DNA from: Nonomuraea ceibae
GTDB lineage: Bacteria; Actinomycetota; Actinomycetes; Streptosporangiales; Streptosporangiaceae
DNA length: 51,571 bases
Reading direction: 5' to 3'
NCBI RefSeq assembly: GCF_019396325.1
Contig: NZ_JAHKRO010000071.1
Location: 1-51,571, forward strand
The notes under the pieces are model-generated. The model saw only the letters and a program-made list of their open reading frames with translations. It was not told the DNA's origin and did not search any database. The position numbers and the translations under genes are program-made. Positions 35,005-43,190 of the stretch are shown here, in pieces. Position 1 is the first letter of the stretch. Each line of letters begins with the position of its first letter.

Positions 35005-35766
35005 CTACGGGGTCTTCAGGAAGGAGTGCGTGCGTCCGGCCGTCTCGAAGCCGAGGCGGGCGTAGAAGTCCTTGGGCCAGTCGGCGGCGTCGGCCAGCAG
35101 GAAGACCAGGTCAGCCCCCGCCGTCTCGGCCAGCAGCGAGCGCATGAGGGCGCGGGCGTGGCCGTTGCCCCGGTGCCGGGCCAGGGTGACCAGGCTCTCG
35201 ATCTGCGCGACGCCCTCGTGCGCGTACAGGTCGGCGTACGCGGCCAGGCCGCCGTCCGCCGCCCGTACGCCCCGGAACCCCACCCGGTCGGCGCCCCGCA
35301 GCCGGGTCTCGATCCGCCGCGCCAGCCCGTCGACGACCTCCTCGGACGCCTCCGGCAGCGTCGCGCGCCAGCTCTCCCGCACCACCGGCAGCAGCTCGGC
35401 CACCTCCAGGCGCTCGGCCTCGGGCGGCCCGGCCGGCGGGGCTCCGCGGAAGACCATCACGAGGGTCTCCTCGTGCTCGTACCCGGCCGCCGCGAACGTG
35501 GGCGCGAAGGCCGCGCCGAGCGCGTCGTCGTCCACGTTGACCTGCCGGTGCTCCCTCCCGCCGAGCACCCGCTCCGCCGCCTCCAGCACCACGCCGGGGT
35601 CGTCACCGGCCCACACGACGAGCTTGTTGTCGTCGTACGAGCCCGGGTAGCGGTCGTCGAGCACCGCGAACCCGCCGGGCACGTCCACGACCCGTGGCGC
35701 CCGCCGCCGCGCGAACCCCCGCACGAACTCCAGCGCCCGCCGCAGCTCCACGTCCTCTCGGCCCAT
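35005..35766 (-). CDS. GNAT family N-acetyltransferase
   Basis: The 253-residue protein has a GNAT C-terminal half: LAAYADLYAHEGVAQIESLV, then LARHRGNGHARALMRSLLAE (acetyl-CoA loop R-x-x-G-x-G/A) and DFYARLGFETAGRTHSFLK. The N-terminal half is a degenerate second GNAT-like region. ATG 35766 is preferred because GGAGGGG lies 6 nt upstream; GTG 35784 is an alternative. Substrate unknown. It is isolated between repeat-rich gaps. Confidence 0.87.
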   Translation of the reverse strand: MGREDVELRRALEFVRGFARRRAPRVVDVPGGFAVLDDRYPGSYDDNKLVVWAGDDPGVVLEAAERVLGGREHRQVNVDDDALGAAFAPTFAAAGYEHEETLVMVFRGAPPAGPPEAERLEVAELLPVVRESWRATLPEASEEVVDGLARRIETRLRGADRVGFRGVRAADGGLAAYADLYAHEGVAQIESLVTLARHRGNGHARALMRSLLAETAGADLVFLLADAADWPKDFYARLGFETAGRTHSFLKTP

Positions 35767-35890
35767 GTCCGGCCCCTCCGTCACTCGGTCGTCGAACGTC
35801 CGGCCCTCCCGGGGGTCCGGGGCAGGCGGCAGGAAACCCGGACGCCCGTACGCGCTCCGGGACGGCTCTGGCGTGACCCGTTGGCCCCGA

Positions 35891-35929
35891 GGGCACTCGG
35901 GGCGCTCGGGGTGCTTGGGTGCTCAGGGT
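35891..35929. repeat. 9-bp tandem repeat before the trpF stop
   Basis: Units GGGCACTCG, GGGCGCTCG, GGGTGCTTG, GGTGCTCA and a partial GGG run up to the 3' end of trpF. A minor array in the same repeat-rich area. Confidence 0.55.
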
Positions 35930-35931
35930 GG

Positions 35932-36525
35932 TCACGCGGCGGCGCGGGAGGCCGCGAGGAACGCCTCGATGAGGGCGGAGTCCTTCACGCCCGGGGCGGT
36001 CTCGACGCCGCTGGAGACGTCCACGCCCCAGGGGCGGGCGGCGGCGACGGCCTCGGCGACGTTGGCCGGGTCGAGGCCGCCCGCGAGGAGCCAGTGGCCC
36101 GAGGGGCGGTCGCGGACGGCGGCCCAGTCCCAGGGCTCGCCGGAGCCCGGCCGGGGCGCGTCGACGATGAGCATGCTCTCGTCGAAGGCGCCGCAGCGCA
36201 GGTCGGCGCTGGCGTCGACGGCGCGGACGAGCGTCAGGCCGAGGTCCTTGAGCGCGGTGAAGTCGCCGTGCGGGTGGCGGCCGTGCAGCTGGATGGCGCG
36301 GACACCGGCGGTGAGGGCGGCGGCCCGCACGGTGGCGGGGTCCTCGCCGCGGAAGACGCCGACGGTCAGCACGTGCTCCGGCACCAGGGCGGCCAGCTCG
36401 GCGGCCCGCTCCGGGGTGACCTGGCGCGGGCTGCGGGTGAGCACGAAGCCGATCGCGTCGGCGCCGGCCTCGACCGCGGTGGCCACGTGCTCGGGCTCAC
36501 TGAGACCGCAGATCTTCACATACAC
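35932..36525 (-). CDS. trpF: Phosphoribosylanthranilate isomerase
   Basis: TrpF converts phosphoribosylanthranilate to CdRP in tryptophan synthesis. The 197-residue protein is a TIM barrel with KICGL at the N-terminus (catalytic Cys), AIGFVLTRSPRQV, AIQLHG, MLIVDAP (catalytic Asp region), LLAGGLDPANV and GVDVSSGVE followed by APGVKD. GTG 36525 gives a short canonical N-terminus; GTG 36519 is also possible. No other trp gene is adjacent. The start overlaps the first unit of a 31-bp repeat. Confidence 0.95.
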   Translation of the reverse strand: MYVKICGLSEPEHVATAVEAGADAIGFVLTRSPRQVTPERAAELAALVPEHVLTVGVFRGEDPATVRAAALTAGVRAIQLHGRHPHGDFTALKDLGLTLVRAVDASADLRCGAFDESMLIVDAPRPGSGEPWDWAAVRDRPSGHWLLAGGLDPANVAEAVAAARPWGVDVSSGVETAPGVKDSALIEAFLAASRAAA

Positions 36526-36640
36526 ACCCCAAACCCTAGCGGAGAGGAGGGGAGACACCCCAAACCTTGACGGGCCGGCGGGCAGACGCCCGGACCCTGG
36601 CGGGCCGGCCGGGAAGACACCCCGACCCCGGAACCCGGGG
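36524..36640. repeat. Three to four 31-bp tandem repeats upstream of trpF
   Basis: Units start at 36524, 36555, 36586 and 36617, exactly 31 bp apart, each beginning ACACCCC or ACGCCCGG and the middle two sharing GACGGGCCGGCGGGCAG / GGCGGGCCGGCCGGGAAG. The array covers the trpF leader and start codon region. Confidence 0.7.
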
Positions 36641-36642
36641 TG

Positions 36643-37086
36643 CTAGCGGCGGCGGGAGGCGGTGGGGGACCAGGACCACAGCAGCATCGCGGTGACGAGG
36701 CCGAACAGGACCACGCCGCTGGGCAGGTGGGCGCCGAGCCACAGCCAGGTGAAGTGCTGCCCCATCCCGACGACGAACAGGGCGACGCTGGCCAGGGCGG
36801 GCCAGCCGGCGCCCCGGCCGGGCCGCCAGACGAGCACGGCCAGGACGATCTGGACGAGCGCGACGAGGTGGACGGCGAGCCCGGCCATCACGTGCGCCTC
36901 GGCCATGGCGCCGTCCGAGGCGACCGCCTGGCCCGCCAGGGAGGCGGCGACCAGCAGCGACGCCGCCTGGGCGACGACGGCCACGCGGAGCGCGTACAGG
37001 AGTCCCGGGGACACCCGGCCGCCCGTGGGGGCCGGTCCGGGGCGGGCGCCCGCGCGCGTGGTCGTGTCGTAGGTGGAGTCGGACAT
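36643..37086 (-). CDS. Integral membrane protein, four helices
   Basis: The 147-residue protein has a polar N-terminus (about 25 residues) and four hydrophobic segments: LLYALRVAVVAQAASLLVAA, AHVMAGLAVHLVALVQIVLA, ALASVALFVVGMGQHFTWLW, SGVVLFGLVTAMLLWSW. Start ATG 37086. I do not recognise a specific family, though small four-helix proteins with His residues of this kind are common in actinomycetes. It is 59 bp downstream of the response-regulator gene on the same strand and may be in its transcript. Confidence 0.82.
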   Translation of the reverse strand: MSDSTYDTTTRAGARPGPAPTGGRVSPGLLYALRVAVVAQAASLLVAASLAGQAVASDGAMAEAHVMAGLAVHLVALVQIVLAVLVWRPGRGAGWPALASVALFVVGMGQHFTWLWLGAHLPSGVVLFGLVTAMLLWSWSPTASRRR

Positions 37087-37145
37087 GGCGATCCTTCCGT
37101 CGGTGGTGAGAGCAGAAGGATCGCGCCCGCCCCCTCCCCCGGTCG

Positions 37146-37844
37146 TCAGCCTGACGGGCTACCCGCCGGTCCGCCACGCGGCGGACGGACGGTGCGGAAG
37201 GAGGCGTCGACGAGGCCGGCGCGGTGCGCGACGACGGCGGCCTGGATGCGGTTGCGCAGGCCGAGCTTCTCCATCGCGGCGGCGATGTGGGTCTTGACGG
37301 TGGTGACGCCGACGTGCAGCTCCTCGGCGATCTCGGCGTTGGACAGGCCGGTGCCGACGAGGGCGAGCACCTCGATCTCGCGTTCGGTGAGGCCGCGCGG
37401 GGCGGGGGCGGCGGCCTGCTCCTCGGCGTCGAGGAAGCGGTCGACGACGCGGCGCAGCACGGAGGGGGCCAGGAGCTGCTCGCCGGCGTGGGCGCGGCGG
37501 ACGGCGTCGACCATGCGCTCGGGCTCGTCGTCCTTGACGAGGAAGCCGACGGCGCCGGCGCGCAGGGCCGCGTACACGTTGGAGTCCTCGGCGAACGTGG
37601 TGAGGACGACGATGCGGGTGGACGGCCGGGCGGCCAGGACGCGGCGGATGGCCTCCAGCCCGTCGACGCGGGGCATGCGCAGGTCCATGAGGATGACGTC
37701 GGGCAGGTGGCGTTCGGCCAGCCGGACGGCCTCGGCGCCGTCGTCGGCCTCGCCGACCACCTCCATGTCGCTGTTGGCCTGCAGCAGCATCCGCACGCCG
37801 GCGCGGACGAGCACCTGGTCGTCGGCGATGAGGACGCGGATCAC
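37146..37844 (-). CDS. NarL/LuxR-type response regulator
   Basis: The 232-residue protein has a receiver domain (VLIADDQVLVRAGVRMLLQA, phospho-acceptor Asp54 in ILMDLRMP, Lys in FLVKDDEP) and a C-terminal LuxR helix-turn-helix (LTEREIEVLALVGTGLSNAE, IAEELHVGVTTVKTHIAAAM). GTG 37844 overlaps the kinase stop as GTGA. It is the DNA-binding partner of the adjacent kinase. Confidence 0.95.
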   Translation of the reverse strand: MIRVLIADDQVLVRAGVRMLLQANSDMEVVGEADDGAEAVRLAERHLPDVILMDLRMPRVDGLEAIRRVLAARPSTRIVVLTTFAEDSNVYAALRAGAVGFLVKDDEPERMVDAVRRAHAGEQLLAPSVLRRVVDRFLDAEEQAAAPAPRGLTEREIEVLALVGTGLSNAEIAEELHVGVTTVKTHIAAAMEKLGLRNRIQAAVVAHRAGLVDASFRTVRPPRGGPAGSPSG

Positions 37845-39442
37845 GCGTTGCCCCTGGCGGCGGGCAGGCTGGCCGCCAGCAGCCAGCCGCCGTCCTCGTC
37901 GGGCCCGGCGGTGAGGGTGCCGCCGAGGGTCTTGACGCGCTCGCGCATGCCCGCCAGGCCACGCCCGGAGGAGGGCAGCCGTTCGATGCCGGTGGGCGGG
38001 CGTCCGTTGCGGATCTCGACGGCGAGGCTGTCGCCGTCGGCGCGGACGCGGACGCGGACCTCGGTGCCGGGTCCTGCGTGTTTGAGCACGTTGGTGAGGC
38101 CTTCCTGGACGATGCGGGCCGCGGAGGTGCGGGCGAGCAGCGAGGTGTGGTCGGTGGCGGGGTCGAGGTCGAGGTCGACGAGGAGCCCGGCGGCGGACAT
38201 CCGTTCGGCGGCCTCGCGGACCACGTCGGCGGGGTCGGCGAGCAGGTCGGGCTGGCGGTCGGGGTCGCGCAGCAGGTCGATGAGGCCGCGCAGGTCCTCC
38301 AGCACCTGGTGCCCGGTCTCGCGGATGTCGGTGAGGGCGTCGGCGACGGGCCCGTCGGGGGCGGTGTAGCGGGCGGCGCTGGCCCGCAGCACCATGGCGC
38401 CGACGTGGTGGGCGACGATGTCGTGCACGTCGCGGGCGATGCGCTCGCGTTCGGCGAGCTGGTCGGCGCGGACCTGCGCCACGGTGAGCCGGGTGGACTC
38501 CCGTACGCGCAGCCGTTCGGCGGCGGCGGCGGCCTGTTTCATCCCCAGGTAGCGGCCGATGGCGACGGGGGTGATGACGAGGGCGCAGAGCACGGCGGCG
38601 CGGAAGCCGGTGACCTCGGTGCCGGGCCCGACGACGGCGATGGCGGCGAGCAGGCAGGTGGCCAGGTAGGCGACGACGGTCCAGGTCCAGGAGGCGACCC
38701 GCATCGCGAACACGCCGAGGGCGATGAGCGTGAGCACCAGGCAGCTGTTGACGACCTCGGGCAGGTAGCTGTCGGCGGCGACGAGCACGATGCCCTGGAG
38801 GAGGAAGACGAGGCCGGGCAGCCGCCTGGCGACGCCGAGCGCGAGCCCGGCCCCGACGGCGAACAGGCCGATGACCCAGGCGGGGTGGCCGCCGCTGTGC
38901 CAGCTCGTCCAGGTGCTGAGGACGGTCTGGGCGACGCCGCCGGCGGCCAGAAGCACGTCGGGGGTGACGTCGCGGTGTTCGAGCTCGCCTATCGAGCCGC
39001 GCAGGTAGCCGCCGACGATCACGGGGAAGACGGTGATGCCCGCGGCGTACATCAGCGAGGTGCTGGTGAAGGCGATGCCGGGGTCGGCGAGGTTGAGCCC
39101 GGTGGCGACGCCGCTGGCGGCCATCGCCATGATCACCGATCGCCAGCCGGCGCTGTAGGCGGTGACGCCGACGGCGACGAGCAGCAGCACCTGGGCGGTG
39201 TTGGAGCTGAAGGCGTCCAGCCGGTCGGTGCAGATCAGCGCGACCGACAACCACAGCGCGGTGGGCAGCGGACAGCGCCGCACGAACCCCATGGGCGCGC
39301 CGACCAGCAGCGCGAAGGGTCCGACCGTGTATGCGGGCGGCAGGTCGCCGATCCGCGCCTGGCCGGACATCAGCAGGTCGAGGCTGACTCCGGCGGCGGC
39401 GAGGAGCAGGTCGAGGGGCGCGCCACGCCAACGCCAACTCAT
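37841..39442 (-). CDS. NarL-type sensor histidine kinase
   Basis: The 533-residue protein has about eight to ten membrane helices in the first 300 residues, then a HisKA_3 dimerisation region (RERIARDVHDIVAHHVGAMV, phospho-acceptor His340) and a HATPase domain (IVQEGLTNVLKHA; SSGRGLAGMRERVK). The N-terminal part likely senses a membrane or small-molecule signal. Start ATG 39442. It is the first gene of the two-component operon and divergent from a methyltransferase gene 128 bp away. Confidence 0.94.
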   Translation of the reverse strand: MSWRWRGAPLDLLLAAAGVSLDLLMSGQARIGDLPPAYTVGPFALLVGAPMGFVRRCPLPTALWLSVALICTDRLDAFSSNTAQVLLLVAVGVTAYSAGWRSVIMAMAASGVATGLNLADPGIAFTSTSLMYAAGITVFPVIVGGYLRGSIGELEHRDVTPDVLLAAGGVAQTVLSTWTSWHSGGHPAWVIGLFAVGAGLALGVARRLPGLVFLLQGIVLVAADSYLPEVVNSCLVLTLIALGVFAMRVASWTWTVVAYLATCLLAAIAVVGPGTEVTGFRAAVLCALVITPVAIGRYLGMKQAAAAAERLRVRESTRLTVAQVRADQLAERERIARDVHDIVAHHVGAMVLRASAARYTAPDGPVADALTDIRETGHQVLEDLRGLIDLLRDPDRQPDLLADPADVVREAAERMSAAGLLVDLDLDPATDHTSLLARTSAARIVQEGLTNVLKHAGPGTEVRVRVRADGDSLAVEIRNGRPPTGIERLPSSGRGLAGMRERVKTLGGTLTAGPDEDGGWLLAASLPAARGNA

Positions 39443-39558
39443 GCGTCAAAGGTATCCAGGTGGCACTCGTGGACAGTCCTCCCGGCGGAGGATGGCTTCT
39501 CCTCCTACTGGCCGGATCCCCGGCCCGATGACGGACTCCCGTACACGATCTTCGCACT

Positions 39559-39564
39559 TACCGT
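39559..39564 (+). promoter_or_regulatory. -10 element TACCGT of a leaderless-type promoter
   Basis: TACCGT fits TANNNT and ends 6 nt before the ATG at 39571, which has no Shine-Dalgarno sequence. This is the layout of a leaderless transcript. Confidence 0.45.
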
Positions 39565-39570
39565 CGGTGC

Positions 39571-40188
39571 ATGCCCAACGACAGCGCACTGTTCCTCGGT
39601 CAGTTCCTGCGTGCCCCGGCGACCATCGGCGCGTTCGCGCCCAGCTCCCAGCGGCTGGCTTCGGCGGTCTGCGCGCCGGTGCCCGAGCGCGGCGAGCCCA
39701 CCGTCGTCGAGCTGGGACCGGGCACCGGCCCGTTCACGGCGGAGATCCAGCGCCGGCTGGCCGGGCGGGGGCACCACCTTGCGGTGGAGCTGAACGAGCC
39801 GATGGCGGCGCTGCTGGCCGAGCGGTTCCCGGCGGTGGACGTGGTGCACGGCGACGCGGCGGAGCTGACCGGGCTGCTGTCGCAGCGCGGCCTGCGGCAG
39901 GCGGACGTGGTGGTGAGCGGGCTGCCGTGGGCGGCCTTCCCGACGGAGCTGCAGCTCGCGCTGCTGGGCGCGGTGACGGCGGCGATGAGCCCGGCGGGGG
40001 CGTTCACCACGTTCTCCTACATCCACGCGATCCCGATGAGCTCGGCCCGCCGGTTCCGGTCGCTGCTGTCGGAGCGGTTCGAGGAGGTGGTGGCGGGGCG
40101 CACGGTGTGGCGCAACGCTCCCCCGGCGTTCGTCTTCCACGCGCGGCGCCCTCGCCCGCCGGCAGAACTTCCTTCTACGATGATGTGA
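39571..40188 (+). CDS. Class I SAM-dependent methyltransferase (phospholipid N-methyltransferase-like)
   Basis: The 205-residue protein starts with FLGQFLRAPATIGAFAPSSQ, a segment typical of PmtA/rRNA-dimethylase-like phospholipid methyltransferases, followed by SAM motif I (TVVELGPGTGPFTAEI), AVELNEPM, VVHGDAAEL and motif IV-like VVVSGLPWAAFP. The stop overlaps the acyl-CoA dehydrogenase start by one base (TGATG), so the two are coupled. Substrate is inferred as a lipid or related amine only from family resemblance. Confidence 0.87.
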   Translation: MPNDSALFLGQFLRAPATIGAFAPSSQRLASAVCAPVPERGEPTVVELGPGTGPFTAEIQRRLAGRGHHLAVELNEPMAALLAERFPAVDVVHGDAAELTGLLSQRGLRQADVVVSGLPWAAFPTELQLALLGAVTAAMSPAGAFTTFSYIHAIPMSSARRFRSLLSERFEEVVAGRTVWRNAPPAFVFHARRPRPPAELPSTMM

Positions 40189-41369
40189 TGGACTTCACCC
40201 TCCCCGAATCCGCGCTGGCCGTGCGGAGCGGCGTGGCCGCCATCTGCTCCCGCTACGACCTGGACTACTGGCAGCGCTGCGAGAGCGACAAGCGCTGGCC
40301 GCAGGAGGTGTGGGACGAGCTGGCCAAGGGCGGCTGGCTGGGGCTGGCGGTGCCGGAGCGGTTCGGCGGCGGCGGGCAGGGGCTGCTGGAGCTGGCCGTG
40401 GCCACCGAGACGATCGCGGCCTCGGGCGCGGCGGGCGGGTCGGCGTTCACGTACGTGCTCACGCCCGGGTTCGGGGCGCTGACGCTGAGCCGTCACGGCA
40501 GCGCCGAGCAGCAGGCGGAGCTGCTGCCGTCGCTGGCGACGGGCGAGGTGGAGACGTGTTTCGCGCTGACCGAGCCGGACGCCGGGTCCAACGCGCTGGC
40601 GATCACGACGTCGGCGCGTCGCGACGGCGGCGACTACGTGATCAACGGGCAGAAGATCTGGATCACCGGGGTGCAGCGGGCCACCTGGATGCTGCTGGTC
40701 GCCCGGACGATCCCGGCGGCCGAGGCGCGCCCGCGCAGCGCCGGGCTGACGGTGTTCCTGGTGAACGTGCCCGAGGCGGTCGCGGCGGGAACGCTCACCT
40801 ACCGGCCGATCCCCAAGATGGGCGCCAACACCACGCCGTCCAACCTGGTGTTCCTGGACGGCGTGCGGGTGCCCGCCTCGCGGGTCGTGGGGCGGCCGGA
40901 CGAGGGCGCGGCCGTGCTGTGGGACATCCTCAACCCCGAGCGCGTCCTGCTGGCCGCCTCGGCGCTGGGCGGGGCCGAGGTGGCGCTGCGCGTCGCGGTC
41001 GACTACGCGAAGCAGCGCGAGGTGTTCGGCCGGCCGATCGGCGCCAACCAGGCCATCGCGTTCCCGCTGGCCCAGGTCAAGGCGAAGATCGAGCTGGCCC
41101 GCCTGATGATCTACAAGGCGGCGTGGTCGTTCGACCGGCGGCTGCCGTGCGGCACCGAGGCCAACATCGCCAAGCTGACCGCGTCGCAGGCCGCCTGGGA
41201 AGCGGCCGACGCCGCGTTCCAGACGCACGGCGGGATGGCCTACTCGCTGGAGTATCCCGTGGCCCGGCTCCTGGCCGACGCCCGGATCGGGAAGGTGGCA
41301 CCTGTGACCGAGGAGCTCCTGCTCAACTACCTCGCGACCCAGGTGCTCGGCCTGCCCCGCGGCTTCTGA
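40188..41369 (+). CDS. Acyl-CoA dehydrogenase family protein
   Basis: The 393-residue flavoprotein shows the family blocks: LALTEPDAGSN-like segment CFALTEPDAGSNALAITTSA, INGQKIWITGVQRA, NLVFLDGVRVPASRVVG, ILNPERVLLAASALGGAEVA, REVFGRPIGANQAIAFPLAQ, and the end HGGMAYSLEYPVARLLADAR with VTEELLLNYLATQVLGLPRG. It should oxidise an acyl-CoA at the alpha-beta bond with FAD. ATG 40188 overlaps the methyltransferase stop. A convergent enoyl-CoA hydratase-like gene follows. Confidence 0.95.
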   Translation: MDFTLPESALAVRSGVAAICSRYDLDYWQRCESDKRWPQEVWDELAKGGWLGLAVPERFGGGGQGLLELAVATETIAASGAAGGSAFTYVLTPGFGALTLSRHGSAEQQAELLPSLATGEVETCFALTEPDAGSNALAITTSARRDGGDYVINGQKIWITGVQRATWMLLVARTIPAAEARPRSAGLTVFLVNVPEAVAAGTLTYRPIPKMGANTTPSNLVFLDGVRVPASRVVGRPDEGAAVLWDILNPERVLLAASALGGAEVALRVAVDYAKQREVFGRPIGANQAIAFPLAQVKAKIELARLMIYKAAWSFDRRLPCGTEANIAKLTASQAAWEAADAAFQTHGGMAYSLEYPVARLLADARIGKVAPVTEELLLNYLATQVLGLPRGF

Positions 41370-41420
41370 CCCTCGCGGGCCGCTGCTTCGTCCCCCCGGG
41401 CGGCGTTCTCGGCCCCGGCA

Positions 41421-41439
41421 GACAGGCCCTGGGTCTGTC
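41421..41439. terminator. Hairpin between convergent acyl-CoA dehydrogenase and hydratase genes
   Basis: GACAGGCCC and GGGTCTGTC pair over nine positions with one G-U in RNA and a very short loop. No T-tract. It lies in the 120-bp gap between two convergent genes. Confidence 0.45.
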
Positions 41440-41489
41440 GCCCCGCTCCGCTCTCCGCCTACCCGCGGGGCGGGGGCGAAACCACTTGT

Positions 41490-42269
41490 TCAGCCGAACG
41501 ACGGGGGACGCTTCTCGCGCAGCGCACGGACGCCTTCGGCCACGTCGGGGCCGGTGAAGCCGAGGAACTCCATGGCCAGCGAGGCGTCGAAGGACGGCCC
41601 GGCCAGGCGCAGCCAGTTGTTGAGCGCGTACTTGGTGAGCCGGACGGCCTCCTGGGCGCCGGCGGCGAGCCGGACGGCGAGGCCGAGGGCGGTCTCGTGC
41701 ACCTCGTCGTCATCGACGCAGAGGCTGACCAGGCCCATCCGCTCGGCCTGCTCGCCGGTGACGGGCTCGCACAGCAGCAGGTGGTATTTGGCCTTGGCCA
41801 GCCCGCACAGCAGCGGCCAGACGATCGCGGCGTGGTCTCCGGCGGCGACGCCGAGCCGGGTGTGGCCGTCGATGACGCGCGCGGTGCGGCCGGCGACGGA
41901 GATGTCGGCCAGCAGGGCGACGGCGAGCCCGGCGCCGACGGCGGGGCCCTGGATGGCGGAGACGATCGGCTTGGAGCAGTTGATCACGTTGTAGACGAGG
42001 TCGCGGGCCTCGGCGAACACGCGCATCCGGGTGGCGTGGTCGCGGGTCATGTCCTCGATCATCGACAGGTCGCCGCCGGCGGAGAACGCCTCGCCCTCGC
42101 CGCGCACCACGACGGCGCGCACGGAGTCGTCGCCGTCGATGTCGCGCCAGATCCCGGCCAGCTCGCGGTGGCCGGTGGCGTCGACGGCGTTGAGCTTGCC
42201 GGGCGCGCTGATCGTGACGCGCAGGACCCCGTCGGCGGGCGTGTCGGTGGTGAGCCGCTCGTAGGTCAC
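41490..42269 (-). CDS. Enoyl-CoA hydratase/isomerase family protein
   Basis: The 259-residue crotonase-fold protein has VRAVVVRGEGEAFSAGGDLS and KPIVSAIQGPAVGAGLAVAL (oxyanion hole). The positions of the two catalytic Glu of classic hydratases read differently: HTRLGVAAGDHAAIVWPLL, so the first is not Glu and the second is Asp. This places it in a crotonase subgroup whose reaction may not be water addition. GTG 42269 overlaps the esterase stop as GTGA. Confidence 0.9.
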   Translation of the reverse strand: MTYERLTTDTPADGVLRVTISAPGKLNAVDATGHRELAGIWRDIDGDDSVRAVVVRGEGEAFSAGGDLSMIEDMTRDHATRMRVFAEARDLVYNVINCSKPIVSAIQGPAVGAGLAVALLADISVAGRTARVIDGHTRLGVAAGDHAAIVWPLLCGLAKAKYHLLLCEPVTGEQAERMGLVSLCVDDDEVHETALGLAVRLAAGAQEAVRLTKYALNNWLRLAGPSFDASLAMEFLGFTGPDVAEGVRALREKRPPSFG

Positions 42270-43180
42270 AGGAACTCCCTCAGCCGCCCGGCCACGTAGT
42301 CGCGCGCCTCGGCGGCCTGGTCGAACAGGCGCGGCAGGCCGAAGAAGCCGTGCACCGCGCCCTCGAAGCGGCGCACCTCGACCGGCACGCCCGCCTCGGC
42401 CAGCCGTTCGCCGTAGCGCTCGCCCTCGTCGCGCAGCACGTCGCAGCCCGCCGTGACCACGGTGGCGGGCGGCAGCCCGGCCGCCGACTCCAGCCGCAGC
42501 GGCGCCAGGCGCGGGTCGGCGCGGTCGGCGTCGCCGGCGTACTGCCGCACGTACCAGTCCATCTCGGCGGCGTCGAGGCCGTAGCCCTTGGCGAACTCGC
42601 GGTAGCTGGGGGTGTCGAGGGCGGCGTCGAGGACCGGGTAGACGAGGACCTGGTGGGCCAGCCGCAGCCCGGCGTCGCGGGCCTGCCAGGCGGCCACGGC
42701 GGCCAGGTTGCCGCCCGCGCTGTCGCCGATCACCGCCACGCTGCCGGTGCTCTGGTAGAAGGCGGGCCGGGCGAAGATGTCGCGCAGCACGGTCCAGGCG
42801 TCGTCGGCCGCCGCCGGGAACGGGTGCTCGGGGGCCAGCCGGTAGTCGACCGAGACGACGACCGCGCCGGTGCGGATGGCGAGGTCGCGGCCGAGGGCGT
42901 CGTTGCGCTTGACGCTGCCGAACACCCAGCCGCCGCCGTGGAAGTAGACGAGCACGGGCAGCGGCTCGTCGCCCCGGTCGGCGCGGTAGATGCGGATCGG
43001 CACGTCCTCGGCCGTCTCGTCGCGGACGAACGGCAGCTGCGGCAGCGGCCCGCGCTGCTCGGCGAACCCGTCGACGGCCCGCAGCTCGTGGATCTTCTCC
43101 AGGTCGAGCGTGGCCAGGTCGGTGTTGAGGTCCGACGGGTAGGCGGCGACGTAAGCCTGCGCCTGGGGGTGCAGCGGCAT
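42266..43180 (-). CDS. Alpha/beta hydrolase, hormone-sensitive-lipase family esterase
   Basis: The 304-residue protein has the HSL oxyanion motif YFHGGGWVFGS, VVSVDYRLAPEHPFPAAADD, nucleophile elbow GDSAGGNLA, the acid-region ATVVTAGCDVLRDEGERY, and catalytic-His segment GAVHGFFGL. It should hydrolyse short acyl esters in the cytoplasm. ATG 43180 lies 10 bp after the upstream gene stop. Coupled to the crotonase-like gene. Confidence 0.94.
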   Translation of the reverse strand: MPLHPQAQAYVAAYPSDLNTDLATLDLEKIHELRAVDGFAEQRGPLPQLPFVRDETAEDVPIRIYRADRGDEPLPVLVYFHGGGWVFGSVKRNDALGRDLAIRTGAVVVSVDYRLAPEHPFPAAADDAWTVLRDIFARPAFYQSTGSVAVIGDSAGGNLAAVAAWQARDAGLRLAHQVLVYPVLDAALDTPSYREFAKGYGLDAAEMDWYVRQYAGDADRADPRLAPLRLESAAGLPPATVVTAGCDVLRDEGERYGERLAEAGVPVEVRRFEGAVHGFFGLPRLFDQAAEARDYVAGRLREFL

Positions 43181-43190
43181 GATCCGAAGC

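Noticed and set aside
33859..36570. Long plus-strand open frame of about 900 codons opposite the nucleotidyltransferase, phosphatidyltransferase, GNAT and trpF genes
   Set aside because: It crosses four real minus-strand genes and the repeat region; translation is compositionally biased without domains.
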